Positions 1 to 13,112 of a DNA stretch of 64,000 nucleotides are shown here, piece by piece; position 1 is the stretch's first letter, and each line of letters opens with the position of its first letter. The position numbers were made by a program, and so were the translations under genes. Source of the stretch: Sequoia sempervirens (Eukaryota; Streptophyta; Pinopsida; Cupressales; Cupressaceae). A model generated the notes under the pieces. The model did no database searches. It was not told the DNA's origin and saw only the letters and a program-made list of their open reading frames with translations. The DNA lies in NCBI GenBank assembly GCA_007258455.2, contig VDFB02321284.1:21372-85371 (forward strand), given 5' to 3'.

Positions 1-2640
1 GGGCTCCCATGGCTAATCCATGAGTTGACACATGCCATATCCCTATTGGTTGATGAGTAAAATAAACCCTAGTAGCAAAAATATTATCTCCAACTTGCAA
101 TCAATAAATTTCTTTAAAATGCAACTTATGTGGAAATGGAAGCTCTCAAAGTATGGATATCCATCAAAGAATAAAAAATATGGATTTTAGTTATATGTTT
201 TAGTTGCAAGTGCCCTAGTAGACATATATGTAATATGTGAAAGTAGATACAGGGAATACAAATAGATGGATGCCTTTGCTTTATTGTCAATAGGGCCACA
301 TGGTGGAATATTATTCACTAGTGGCTAAAATATGCCTAGTTTCTAATTCTATGCTTGTAGATCTTCATTTGAGTGGCATGCATAGACCATTGATCTCAAG
401 CTTCTTTAAGGGAAACTATCAATCATGCCTATTATAGCCCACCTTTTACTTAAGCTTACCATAAATGCCAATAATGTCAAAATTATCAAACTACCAAGAC
501 TATTTCAATTATTTTGTATCAATATTATTAAAATATATAATTTAAAAGTGGAAGATTATAATAACAAATTTACATATTTTGACAAAGTTATTTTGGATTT
601 TAATTAATGTTGATAGGCATTCTATAGTGGCATATTCAAAGTTGTCTTTTAGACAAACAAATTTCAAAGTTGTGTTGTCTTTAAAGCCAACAAAGTCATT
701 TTGAGTGAAACATATTCGTTTGAATATATTTTTAGCTAAAAGGGTTTCGATATGCTATGTGTGACACCTACAATTAAAAGCATGTTTCATTAAAAAAAAA
801 TCTATCTAAAAAAAAAATCTTTCAAAAGTGTTTTTCTTAAAAACAAAAAGAAGTAAAAGCAAAAAAAGTGTCTTTTATTCAATTTTAAATAAAATAATTT
901 CAAGCAAAAATGTTTTGAGAGAGGTGGCTTAATTGAATCTACCCTTCACAACCTTCATGTATGTGACCCAAATTCTTCACCATTTTACAACCATCTACTT
1001 GAAGTAGGTTTCAATCTTTAAGTCACAAAGAGAAACTTTATATGATAATTTTTTTGTTTTTTATTTAAACAATTTATATGTTTCTATTTTAAAAATATGT
1101 ATGTGTGTATATATATAAGTTTTATTTTGAGACCATAAATCAAAACACAAAACCCTTAATTGATTAATCCCTAAACTAACCCATCCAAAAACCTAAATTA
1201 ACTATAAACCCTAAATTAACAATTCATTAAACTCTATTTCTGAAATTGTCAACAAGAAACCTTAAATCCTATTTATTAATAATTAATTTACTACCTATCC
1301 TAAAATAATAAATCAAAAAAATAACAATTTGATGGATATGTCATTTAAATATCTATCAATTAATATCAATCAATATATAAATTGATATGATATCTTTAAA
1401 ACCCTAAATTAACAATTGACGTGATGCCTAAATCTTAAATGAATTTAGTTTACCAAATTAATAATTCTTTATATGTATAAAATTTAATATGATACCTAAA
1501 CCCTAAATTAGCAACTTATCTAATACTTAAATAATAAATTAGTTCAATTCACCATGATATATCGATAAATATTAATTAAAAGATGTTTTCTTAATTTATT
1601 TATTTATTTTGGCCTTGTCTTTTAAGATTATAGATATGAAATGAGTTAAATTATCATAACTTCTAAAATTTGGCTACACAAATTGATTTGGGACATTATA
1701 AAGAATTATGTCCCCCTCTTTTATTAGGGTAGGTTTCCTAAAAAAAAGAAAAAATAGTTTATGTGAGACAAAATATGAGTACAAAGGTGACATGAGATAT
1801 AGGTAGTCTATTTGAAGCTGGGTTTGTAATTATTCTAGCACTTCCCACATTTGAAGCCACTTGAGATTTTGCATGTTGTAATGCTTTTTAAGCTTCTTTC
1901 TTCCTATTTTTTTAGAATTATGTATGTATTATTTTGTATGCCTTCATATTATTGGAATGAGAATTTTAAGAAATGTAAATCAAACATAGTGTTAACTTTT
2001 TATCTATTGATTGTGAGACCTTGTGTTTTATGGATTATTATTTTTAGAGGGATTTATCATCAACCATTATAAGTAATTAGAACAGTTAGATAGGGATCGA
2101 GTTGTGGATGTCATACTTTATTTCTAGCTTTCATTCTTAACTTAATTTTTTTTCTCTTAATTTTGTCTTCTCTTTTCCTATTTAAATCATCCTTCCCTCA
2201 TTCATTGGAGAGGGATAAAGAATAGAGGAGAGTTTTTTAAGATAAAAGCTTTGAGCAATTTTAAAGAAGCCATTCTCTACATTAGGAATATGGTAGAAGG
2301 ATTTAGGCTACCTCTACAAGTCTTTGCAAGAATCTTTGCATCCCTTTACGAATGAGATCACCTTTAGAAGATTCTAAGCGTCTTTACAAATCCCAATCTT
2401 GAATCCTCGTAGTTAGGCTCTAGCCTCGCCCATACAACACAATAAGCTTTCAAAACTTCCCTTCCTCCCAAATAACCCCAATATAGACCTTCCCTTTCCA
2501 TCAGGAAAAATACCCCAAAAATAGAAGAGGAGAAGAAATTACTAATAAAGTTGGATTCTCTAAGGACTCCAATCACAATGGTGCAAGGAAGCTTTAAAGC
2601 TTCATCTAGGTTCTTTATTTATTTTTTTGAGAAAAAGGCT
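1..2640. other. AT-rich intergenic sequence, no gene seen
   Basis: No reading frame here has protein-like composition, and no RNA gene or element terminus was recognised. Between about 1,140 and 1,560 the string aaccctaaatta recurs at irregular spacing in AT-rich, decayed sequence. It is not a tandem telomere-type array. Short TG/TA runs occur near 1,105-1,120. Confidence 0.5.
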
Positions 2641-2989
2641 AGTGGCTATATATTATATTGATATATAAAATAAATTTACATTATATTCTGTCAAAATATC
2701 ACCACCCCATCCAGCTAGTAACATATTCTACCCCATAGCTTTATCCCATTCCCTATTACATAATAGAAAATAGCAAACATATTCAAGTGCATTTTTGTGT
2801 ATATAACCTATAGCATTCGATTACATATCTTCTCGTACAAACCTTGTATGTCTTGATGCATCAGAGTCCCATAGCATAACATTTGTTCTTCTGCAAACTT
2901 CACATCCTCTATTTTTCCCTTTTTGAAACAAAATTCCGCCCCTTTCATTTTCTGATAAAACTTTCATAACAAATTGCAACCTATTTTTC

Positions 2990-4790
2990 CATCATCACAG
3001 GGCTTTCATTTTCTCCCTGCTCTTCAACCATAATGCCATCTTTGGAAGATTTTGTGGAGCATCATTCAGGTTTAACACTCGGCCTTCATACATTACAATA
3101 TTGTGCCCTGGAGCTTCTACCGCCACTAGAATATTGGATTTATCATTTTGGATATGAACATTGTTTTCATCCTACATCACTGGCATTTGAGGTTGCATTG
3201 GAGGATCATGCACATGTCCCAAAAGAACCATGATAGCCTGCACCATTACTTTAATTCTTTCTGTTAAATCATCATCAAATTCTGCAGCATACCTTCGCAA
3301 AACATTTAGCATCATGCTGGAATTCCGCAGAGAAAGTGACTTGTTGATTGCTACAAACAGTTTCTTGAATGTTGTTCGGTTCAACAAGAAGTGTCTCAAA
3401 AAAAATCCTACTACATATCCCTAACCCTTCCATAAATCATACTTTTGGCATGCTTTGGAGAAAACTCCACTTGATAGAAAACCCTCATTTAGTACGTTAT
3501 CAAGAATCATTTCCACAAGTCTTACTTCCTGAAGCAAATCCAACAGGTTTGAAACAAACACAGACATAATTTGTGATGGATATATTACCTATTTCACTTC
3601 TGGCTCCAAAATTTCTTCCCCTATTATCCTTTTAATATGCTTAGTAAATGTTGCACAATGATCTCTGAAAATTAAATGAAGCTCTGCATCTCCTATTTCC
3701 TCTGCAATTAGCATCTCCCATTCATTGACCAGAAAGAAGACTCTGTAATTGCGAGGATAAAACTCCGTCAGCCTCCTTCTACACTTTGCACAGAGCAGAT
3801 TTTGAACTCTCAACTCACCACTGATAGACGAATTCTATGAACTCATCAAAGCTATTCTCCCAGCGCTCCACTCATTCCAATTGCTTCTTGTAACAATGCA
3901 CAATCTTTCCACAAATTTATTTCTCATATCAAGGCTAAAAATAACTTTTAGAATGACAGCTATGAAAACATGTCCAACATGTACCTTGGCATGAATGAAA
4001 TCATTACCAAACACTCTTCTTCAGATAGAAAGGAAATTATTAGAGAACACTCTTCCCGATAATCATTGATTGAAATAAAGTTATCTTTTGCAATGCCCAG
4101 CCTCCGCATAGACATTCTCTAAACTTAGCAATGCCTTTTTTAGAGATCCAATTCTCTTTACAGCAACCTGTACTTTGAATGAATAGATCACGCCTCCAGT
4201 AATCACATTTGAAATCAAAGTGATTTCTCATTATTTTGGACACCTGTAACCTACACAGGACACAAAATATTAGGAAAAACAAAGGTCGAATCTTAGTTCA
4301 TGAGGTATGTTCCCATTTGATGACACTGTTGAGTGTACTTGATCAATATATTATGTACTCCTTAACCAATTCACATGATGCTTAACATTCTGCCAGATAA
4401 AACACACGAATTAACCATTAAGAGAACTGGTACTTCGACATACATCCTTTCTTCCCCATAAAAACTAATTATGACCCTATCTGATTCTCGTTGTACATTT
4501 TTGAAGGCATACGAATGAATATGTACCTTAGCAAAAGCAATCTTGATTTGTATGCATATGTAATTACAAGGCCACAGTTTTTATTCTTATTGCCTTCCAC
4601 TTGTCTAGGCTTTTCCACTTGTAAATTCGACCTTTGTTATCCCTCTAGACAATACTTTTTTTGACAGCCCACTCCAGTTAATACTATTGCCAAATGGCAA
4701 TCCCATTTCAAATAAGAAAATAGCCTTATTCAACTGCTCTATTACACGTCACAAAAGAATTTGAATTGCTTACTGAGCACTTATGCATAC
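2990..4790 (-). pseudogene. Decayed unidentified protein-coding region
   Basis: Read on the minus strand, four consecutive blocks have protein-like composition and long stretches without stops. (1) About 4,740-4,380 contains GLPFGNSINWSG and later FAKVHIHSYAF, then ISFYGEERMYVEV. (2) About 4,260-4,100 contains a helical stretch, RIGSLKKALLSLENVYAEAG. (3) About 4,020-3,830 contains NDFIHAKVHVGHVF and, after a frameshift, ERWENSFDEFIEF. (4) About 3,822-3,000 is one frame with a few stops and contains CAKCRRRL, FLVNEWEMLIAEEIG, SNLLDLLQEV and RRYAAEFDDDLTERI. Stops and frameshifts separate the blocks, so the copy is dead, or some breaks are introns. I recognise no family. The blocks could be a pseudogene of a multi-exon host gene or an endogenised non-retroviral virus gene. 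No retroelement hallmarks are visible, although a copia fragment starts just beyond its upstream side. Confidence 0.45.
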
Positions 4791-4929
4791 AAAAAGTTGT
4801 ACCTTTGACATTTGTCATCCACCACACAAATTGCTTTCATAGTTGTAAAGAACCAAAATTCTAGTTAAAGTCATGTATATGGAACAATATATTGCCACTT
4901 GGTAATTGATACTGAAATAATATGATACA

Positions 4930-6032
4930 ATTTGAGAGGTCCTTATTTAGACACATTGGAAGAAGGCCATGGATGTTGGGTATGATTCTTTGATAAAAGA
5001 TTAGACATGGGCATTTGTCAATCTGCCCCCAAGAAAGAAATCCATAGGTTGCAAATGGGTTTTCAAAACAAAATACAAGACAAATGGATCTATCAACAAA
5101 TATGAAGCATCAATTATTGTAAAAGGATATTCTCAATAGGATGTCATTGATTATGAAGAGACCTTTGCACCCACTACAAAGCTCAAAAAAATCTAAGTTG
5201 TTTGTGCACTGGTAGCACAAAAAGGATGGAAGGTTCATCAAATGGATGTTAAGAGTGCTTTCCTAAATGGTGACATAGAAGAAGAATTTTACATGACCCA
5301 ACCATAAGGCTTCATTGATAAAAGTCATCCTCAAAAGGTATGCCATATCATTACATCACTTTGTTTTCCTAAACAAACCACTAAGGCATGGAAAATAAAA
5401 ATAGATGGTCACCTCTTGCAACATGGTTTAACTCATAGTCCCTTAGGTAAAAATCTATAGATTAAGAAGGTATATACATAGATTGTCATTCTTGTCTTGC
5501 ATGTGGACGATCTTGTGATCAAAGGAAGCTCAAATGATTTGATTGATGATGAAAAAAATGATCTAAATAGATCCCTTAATATGAGACTTGGGGCTACTTA
5601 ACTATTATCTTGGCTCAAGGAGATATGGAAATTAAAGCTCATCACATCTTTATCTCATAGATGAAATATGCCAAGACACTCCTGGAAAAGTTTAAAATGG
5701 TTGATTATAAACTTTTGTCGACTATAAAGGAGAAAGGTTTACAACTTTCTCAATTCCAAGATTATCCTCAAGTACATGCTACCCTCTATTGGTAGCTGGT
5801 AGGGAGTCTCATTTACTTGACTTATACCAGACCAAATTTATGTTTGTTGTCATCTATCTTTCTAGATTTATGTAGGAGCCAAAAAAAATTCTTTGGGTTA
5901 TAGTTAAACATGTTTTGTGATATATCGAAGGCATACTTGATAATGGTATGGAATACAATAAGAACTCTCAATTATTTTTGCAAAGATATGTCAAATCAGA
6001 CTATGCTAGATCTATTGATGATATGTGAAAAG
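4930..6032 (+). pseudogene. Ty1/copia pol fragment: reverse transcriptase (5' part)
   Basis: The frame starting near 4,945 reads like the start of a copia reverse transcriptase, including a TW.FV.LPP.KK.IGCKWVFK core (about 5,005-5,075), then QMDVKSAFLNGDIEEE (about 5,240-5,290). A catalytic-type HVDDLVIKG lies near 5,500, where VDD is the polymerase active-site signature with Y replaced by H. RT synthesises cDNA from the element RNA. Several in-frame stops and small shifts make it non-functional. Gag, protease and integrase are absent upstream, so the copy is 5'-truncated at about 4,930. The reading continues to about 6,025 (SDYARSIDD, the start of the copia RNase H tail region), then is cut by an insertion and resumes near 8,263. 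Confidence 0.85.
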
Positions 6033-8262
6033 GTGGGAAAAGGGGGAAAACCTTAGGTCCCTTAATATAGAGAACTTAAGATTTAATGAGCCCTCTTCCC
6101 AAAATTTCATTGAGAATCTTCCAACCACAAAACCAAAAGACTTTCAACCTCAATGGGATTATTTTAAGGACATGGTCTAATTATAATTAGGAATGATTTG
6201 AAATGATGAAACTAAATGAACTATAAGATCTAATATACAAATTACATATTCTCAAAAGTACACAAACTATAACGATAATTTGTAGGTAGATCTCTGAGAT
6301 ATCTAAGAGCATGTACCTATCACCAAAAGTTGATTATGGAATGTGCAATAAGACTAGTTCACCCTTGGTTGAATGGGTCCTTAATAGGGTTTCCAAAAAT
6401 ACTTTTGACAGTCCTCTAGTGCTAGATCAAAGATGTTGATCTCCACTCATAAACTTGTCGAAATGACGAAAATGAATTTTGCAACTTAGTTTTCGTGCCT
6501 TGACAAGAATGATGAAAACAAATGCAACAATGCAACATTTCTCTTTAAGATCTCTTCAATATTTCTTCAACTTGTAATCTACACATACACAAAGAGGGAA
6601 AAAATGTTTGTTGGTGTCATATAGGGGTTTGCCTTGAAGTCAAACCCCGTGAATAGTGTTCCCACTTTCACAATGACAATGTTAATGATAGAAAAGCTTG
6701 AATGGAAAAGGAAGGAAATGATGAATGAACACTTATTACAACTCACCACCCTTCAAAGGCTTCCTTGAAGGACTAAAGTCATACACATCTCTTCAAAGGA
6801 ATTGGATCTTCTTGCTTGATTTTCTTGAATACTTGAATGCTTGAAAACATGAAGAACTACAACACTTGTTAGCATTAATAAGACAACATGAACATACATA
6901 AAATTGGACATGATGTTAGGACCAGTGATAACTTTAAGAAACCCCCCTCAAAAAAAGATATAAATCCTGGCAAATCTTTCATTTTTTTAGGAAAAAATAT
7001 TAATTTCTATTGGCGAATCTTTCTTTCTTTTTTTTTCCAAAAAAAATTGTTAATTTTATTGGCTTTTTTTACATCACTAAAATTTTGTAGAAAATTTTGG
7101 CGAATTTTTTAAAAATAATAGGAAAATGCATTAATTATGATGGTGAATCTATCAAATCTAAAAATAATTCTCATGGAAAAGTAGGGGCCCAAAAGTGGAA
7201 ATTATCGATGGGTTGAAGGGGTAGACTATAATATTTACTTTCCACCATTGTTTTAAAATATAATATAATGGCCCTCATTGTATTATGTAAGGTAAAATGT
7301 ACCCATGATCTGTAATTCTCATGGGGATCAAAATTGTTTTTGGATCATTGATCTAGTGACCCTTGTTGTACTTTGTAAGGTAAAATTTATCCACAATCTA
7401 TAATGCTCATGAGACCGAAAATTGTGGGCCCCATGAGCATTACAGATCATGGGTACATTTTACCTCATGGAATACAAGGGTCATTAGATTATATTATAAA
7501 TCAATGGTGGAAACTAAAGATTAAAAACATGGTCCTAAAGCAACTAATAATTATGATATACTATTGGCGAATTAATATAGATTTCTACTATAATTTATAA
7601 AATTTAGGCAAATCTGATCTAATCATGTATCGAATATCGTGGCAATTTTTTGAGTTAATTTTTTTAATAAAATAAATTATTTGGTGATTTAAATAAGATT
7701 ATAATAATTTTTTGTAAAAATGTTACGATTCAAGTCATGTTGTAGCTCGAACTATTAGCCAATTTTGGATTCCCAAATTTCAACTATTAGTCAATTGGCG
7801 AATATTAGCCACAAAAAAAATCACTAGTTAGGATCTTGATTGCTACTATAAATGAATGATAATGTTGCTCTTGAGTGCTCTTGATAATAATATTTTCTCT
7901 TGCAGTTCACCTCTTGCTTTTTCTTAAAGTGTGTTAGATCTTAAATGATAAAAGACAATGTATTTATAGGTGTTTATCTAATTTCACAAAAAATAGATTC
8001 CAAAAGCTTAAAGGGGAACCATTCTCCAATGGGAAAATGGGTCTTGGCCTATATTTCCAAGACAGACATATTCCATGGCAATTAAAATATTAAATGCATT
8101 TATTTAATGTTGTTTCTCCTTTTGGAAAATAATAAGAATAAGGCTTTGGAATGCATAATTTGAGAAATTAGAAGCTTAATTAAGTCCAATAAATTAAGGG
8201 ACCCAAACATAGTGTGAAATTTTAAAGGTATACAATTTCCTGCACTACATTATGAAGTCAAT
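6033..8262. mobile_element. About 2.2-kb insertion splitting the copia pol
   Basis: The copia reading stops after the SIDD motif near 6,025 and resumes with CFYLGFGSIS near 8,270, where the family normally continues within about 8 codons. The intervening 2.2 kb is therefore an insertion. Its ends carry a short inverted match: aggtcccttaat at 6,055-6,066 and attaagggaccc at 8,193-8,204. That suggests a terminal-inverted-repeat element, but exact termini and a TSD could not be fixed. No transposase frame is visible. It contains the smaller foldback element at 6,922-7,827, so there are three layers of insertion here. Confidence 0.6.
6922..7827. mobile_element. 906-bp foldback/MITE-like DNA element with 6-bp TSD
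   Basis: The ends are near-inverted: ccagtgat at the left and atcactag at the right (one mismatch). They are flanked by identical 6-bp direct repeats ttagga at 6,916-6,921 and 7,828-7,833, a probable target-site duplication. The interior is a long imperfect foldback. A 36-bp arm at 7,291-7,326 is matched in inverse orientation at 7,429-7,464 with one mismatch, and the pairing continues outward (tttccaccattg at 7,239-7,250 against caatggtggaaa at 7,502-7,513). A third, direct-orientation copy of the arm lies at about 7,372-7,414. There is no transposase frame, so it would be non-autonomous. The superfamily is not certain; the end sequence is loosely like CACTA-type termini. Confidence 0.7.
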
Positions 8263-8677
8263 AACATGATGTGTTTTTATCTTGGATTTGGGTCTATTTC
8301 ATAGATTAGTAAGAATAAAACTATTTTTTCTCTCTCATCCCCCAAGGCTGAATATCGTTTAGTGTAAGGAGTTATGTGCGAAGTGATTTGGTTACATCAC
8401 ATTTTGGCTAACATGGAAATTTCTGAGGAAAAGCCACATTTTTTATTGCAACAATTAGGGGTGTTGAAGCTTGTGAAGAATCTATATTTTATGAAAGAAG
8501 AAAGAATATTGAGGTTGAATGTCACTATAGTCATGAACAAGTCTTGCATCACCACATTAAACTCTAGTGTTGCCTGAAAGATTCTTAGATAGCTGATATA
8601 TTCACCAAGTCTCTTGGTAAGGTGAAATTTATATTTCTTAGGGGGTATATTTGTAAGAACAATGTTATAAGGAGGGA
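8263..8677 (+). pseudogene. Ty1/copia pol fragment: RNase H and C terminus
   Basis: This continues the pol cut at 6,032. It reads CFYLGFGSIS, then SLSSPKAEYR (the copia RNase H SS.EAEY motif) at about 8,325-8,360. EVIWLHHILANMEISEE follows, then (after a shift) NIEVECHYSHEQV, and the family's C-terminal signature ADIFTKSLGKVKF at about 8,592-8,630. Stops and shifts are present. It is followed by a purine-rich tract, aaggaggga (8,669-8,677), which fits the polypurine tract that primes plus-strand DNA synthesis. Confidence 0.85.
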
Positions 8678-8980
8678 TGTTAGCATAAAATTTACTTCAT
8701 TGTTAGTTGTTAGTTGTTAGTAGGTGAGATAAATATAGTTCTATTTCAATTAAACTATTTCATTCAAATGCTTGTTCCTTGCTTGTATATATGTTTTTCT
8801 GGTCTTCAAATAATATCAAGTCTTTTAGCTCTTTACACAAAAGCTTGAATAGAGCACAAAAGAACAAGACACATAAATAGGGTGCAAACAACACATACTT
8901 CATAATTCTCATAAAAATTAAAAGGAAACTAAAAAACATGTTACTCCAATATAGATCAAATACAAAAATTAACAAGCAAG
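8678..8980 (+). mobile_element. Copia 3' LTR (start; right end not fixed)
   Basis: Directly after the polypurine tract the sequence begins tgttagcataaaatttac, a typical TG-initiated LTR start. A run of gttagttgttagttgttag follows. There is no second LTR because the element is 5'-truncated, so its right end could not be mapped; 8,980 is a guess. Confidence 0.5.
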
Positions 8981-11900
8981 ATGTTTATTTAGTGCCCAAA
9001 TCATGCAAAAATGTTTTTGTATATACAAATTTAAAATATATTTTTAAAATGTTTAAAGGCTATTGTAAAATATTATCAAGTGTACATTGATTTCCAATTT
9101 AAGAAAGGATCAAAAAATTATAGAGTGTCCTCGAAAAGGATGTAAACATGTTAAAATAGATAGCTAAGATTCTTAGAAATCTATAATTTAATAACACAAA
9201 ATATTACAATATGTATATATGTAGATATTTATTATACATGAAACTATATAGATGCAAAGAAATTGGTAATTGAAATCCTTGGAAGCATAGAAATGCGTAT
9301 GAATAATTTGTAAAGATACTTAGTCTAAGGTAGCCAGCTAGTGGAAGATGACCCACAACCATCTATACAATTTTAGAAACATGATTGAGTTAAGTGTGAG
9401 CTTTCTTGGGGTTGTCTAAATGTTGGATAGTTATATAAGACCCTTAGGAGACTACATAAAGATATAAAAATGTAAATCAAATACTTATGAAAAAGCCAAA
9501 AACATGGGACAATGAATAGCCAATTGCTAAAATATCTTAAAAGGTCTAATCAATAGAAAACTCCTAGTAATCTCAAATATTCTAGGTAAGCAAAGGAAGG
9601 ATTTAGTTTTTTTTTTATAATTAAATTATTAAAAGGATTCCAATTAATTGAAAGTAGCCTAGAAACTCTCTAAGATTCATTTGAAACAAAGAAAAAGGAA
9701 ATAAATAGACAATATAAATTGAGTACACAAATACAAATAATAATTTAGACACGAAATATGACAAAATAAAATCTTAACTAGCATAATCTCACTATAACTA
9801 ATATTAACATATAAATAAATAAATTAAACATAATAAAATACTAATCTAAACAAATAAATAAATATACAAAAGGATAAATCTCAACTCAAAGTCTTATGGC
9901 AATTGAAGTATGGGGAGATAAAGCTAGGCTAAATAAGGCCTATTAGAGTTTGGAATGAATAAAGAAAACTATCAATAAAACCTCAATGTTAGAATTAGAA
10001 AATAGTTATGGATAGAATCAAAATTTGGTTGAAAATAATTAAAAGCAAAATACCACTAAAAAGAAATAAAAATGAGGTGTAAGAGTTATCAAGGTTCAAA
10101 GAATAGCTAGTTACAAGAAGCTAAGAGGAAGAGGAGCCATTACATGTTTGAAGGAGAATGTGAAACAACCTTTGTTTTCCCTTCTACATCATGTAAAGGC
10201 ACTAGTTTTATCATATTAGTAGTCTCAAAACTATTGCAATACTCATGTGATTTTCATGCAAAAAAATGACCACCATGAAGTTTATGAAAATTGAAACATC
10301 AATTTTTAGGTCAATTCAACAATTTTCAATCCATTAAATATAGAAATAGTAGTTTTTCTAAAGTAGGAAACATAAAATATTTAAAAGAAAATGAAAAATA
10401 CAAAAAGAAGAGTAATGCATAGGAATTTTGAAGCATTCTAGCTAGTTGTAGAAGGGTAATCTAGTAGAATGACAAGTTGGGAGTTGGAAAATAATCTATT
10501 TCTTGGATGCGCTACAAAAAGATAAACCAGGTTAAGGCATGGGGAATCCAAAACATGCTAAGTGATACTAGAATGGTGACCTAAGGGTTTGGTAGGTTGG
10601 GGTTTTGGCAACCAATCTATTCCATGTATGTATTATGGTGTTTTTTTCAATCTTCATGGCATCACAAGACTAGAATGTCAACTCAATGTAAAATAGTGCA
10701 AAAATGAGTATGCACATTTATGTTGGTAGAGGACATGTTATTCTAGGTCATCCTTTGAAAATTATATGTAATGGATTGAAAACAATACACTTCACCCATG
10801 CAAATTCTCTAGGGTCCAGTGTGATGTATAACATATTTCCTTTTAGCTACTAGAGTAAAAATATTCTTGACAAGATCTTTTTGTAAATTTAAATCACATT
10901 CAATATTATTCAATTATGATAATAAGTGCAATTGAACATATATAAACACAAGTACATAGAGAAAAGTGTCCAAAACATGTGGCCAGTTAGCATGATTTTG
11001 AATTCAAATTTTAAAAAGTCAAGAGAAAATCCACACCCATGAGGTTGACCTTTCATTTATTAAAATGACCTAGGATATAAAAATAATTATATCTAGTGAA
11101 TAATATCATCGTGTAGATGGTTCGATACATAAACATGTTACAAATGCATTATATATATATATTTGTACCTATTCAATGTGGTGGGGAGTAAATGTCTAGG
11201 AATATATATATATAAGCCAATAAGGAAAGACCATGAGAAGGGGTCTAACTCTGTATAAAATTAGGACGTTTATCAAGATGGAAAAGGGAAATGATACATA
11301 CATATATAAATTTATCACTACAATCATATCTATAAACTTATAAAGATGTTGCTTCTAACCAATTTTTAAGAAGAAAGAAAGGAAATAAAAAATAATTCTC
11401 TTAGCACAAAATATTATAAAAGTATTTATCTTACTAACATTTATAAAATTTATCTCTTTCTAAAAAATTTCTTAATTTTAAATTGTTTCCTTATAAAAAA
11501 TCTATTATAATTGCACTTATACAATTAATGACACTTCATTAGTCTAAAGAGAGAATGATAAATAATTAAAGGAAATTTTAAAATGATTCAATTAGGTCGT
11601 GTTTCATCCAATCTGTTAACATGATCTTTGGTGATGAATTAGATCACATAAACATTAATGTGAACCAATCTAGTGCCTTTGGACTTCTTAGCTCTATTTG
11701 CTAGGGTTGTCCCTTTGCCCCCACTTCCTACGTGCTTATGACTAAAGGTTTTGGTTACATCTTGCCCAACTTTGTGTCTCAAGGTTAGGTCAAGCATATT
11801 ACCTTATCACATTCGTTGTCTCAGCTTGTCAATGGTCACTTTGCAAATGACTTATTCCTTACTCTCATTGAAAATGATAAAAATATTAAGAGGTAAAAGT

Positions 11901-12780
11901 ACAAACCTATGTCACATTTTTATAAATTAGAATGACACATGATATACAAATTTTACTATTACAATCATATCTATAAATCTATCATGAAAGTACTTCCTAC
12001 TCAATCTTAAAGAAAAAATAATGTAAATAGAAAAAACCTTGATGTAAAACATATAAGAATAAAATCTTAATCTTTCATATTAAATATCTCAAAAAACTTA
12101 CTTTTATTCTTTTAGAAATTCATTACGGCTGCACCTTTACAATTTGAGTACTTCACTAGCACTTTCATCAAAAGGAGATGCAAGGGTTACATCGATAGAA
12201 AATTATATGAGTTAATGGATTAAAGAGCATAATTTGATGCGTGTATAGAAGATGCATTATTTTAATTTACAATATTTTATGTACATAATCAATATTTCAT
12301 TTTTAATTTTTTTTTTTGAAATACATACATTATTGTTTATACCATGAAATATAAGGGTTTTGAGAGTCAATTATCTATTATCCTAGTTGTTGATGGTTTT
12401 GGCTGCAAATCCATCTACAGCAGCTGTTATTGTCATTCAGTCTCATAAGCAACAAGGTAGTGCCTTTGAGCATGGAGGGCATGCATTATAAATAAGACAA
12501 TGGTATCCCTGCAACCAGAAATGTTTGATATATATATTCATCAGATAGAAGCAAATAACATGATGCAGTGGCAGGATTTAGAAAAATTAAGCAAATATTG
12601 TGCAACAGAAAGTAATAAACATAGAGAGAACCACGGAAATTTCAAACTTTTATCGCTGAAGAATCCTGGTATTATGCAAATCTTACATTTTCTTTCCAGT
12701 TTTCATTCTATTTGTAGGCTCGGTGGCCGGAGATGTACAGTGTAATGCATAAATGCATATGCCAACCACGCAAGTGCATT
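8981..12780. other. AT-rich intergenic sequence, no gene seen
   Basis: Strongly AT-rich with many stops in all frames. Short TA runs occur near 11,150 and 11,200. A short open frame at 12,500-12,745 has no recognisable domain and is not supported. Nothing else was recognised. Confidence 0.45.
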
Positions 12781-12872
12781 AAAAGCAAATATATGGCAGT
12801 TCGAAGCATATCAGATCTTTAGGTTGAGATATCTGATTTGAAGTGCTCACATTAATTTCGTTTCTTACGTGA

Positions 12873-12962
12873 CGGATTGAAATTTGTTTACAGCGGGAAA
12901 TGGAATTTGTATACCGACGAATTAAAACTTGTTTACGGCGGGGAATGGAACTGTATACCGAC
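12873..12962. repeat. 45-bp tandem duplication downstream of the TPR-SET gene
   Basis: Two adjacent 45-bp copies (12,873-12,917 and 12,918-12,962) share cores such as ttgtttac.gcggg and tgtataccgac and differ at a handful of positions. A partial third copy (cggaagg...cagtataca) follows. They lie about 150 bp beyond the stop codon of the minus-strand gene, probably in or near its 3' flank. Confidence 0.75.
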
Positions 12963-13112
12963 GGAAGGGAGCAGTATACAGGCGTGAGACAGGTTTAGGC
13001 TCAAAGTTCAATCTATACCTAATATTTTGAATATCTCACAACACTATTAGGCCATAGTGAATCCTATAGTATCCCTGCTGGCCAACGATTAGTACAACAA
13101 CTTGAAACCATA

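Noticed and set aside
1140..1560. aaccctaaatta strings resembling interstitial telomere repeats
   Set aside because: The strings are irregularly spaced, embedded in AT-rich sequence, and never form two adjacent TTTAGGG units.
6624..6648. Small hairpin ggggtttg...caaacccc as a terminator
   Set aside because: It is isolated, has no U-run and no neighbouring bacterial-type gene; a chance hairpin in a plant element is likelier.
12500..12745. 81-codon open frame near the TPR-SET gene
   Set aside because: No domain, no splice or neighbour support, and a length easily reached by chance.
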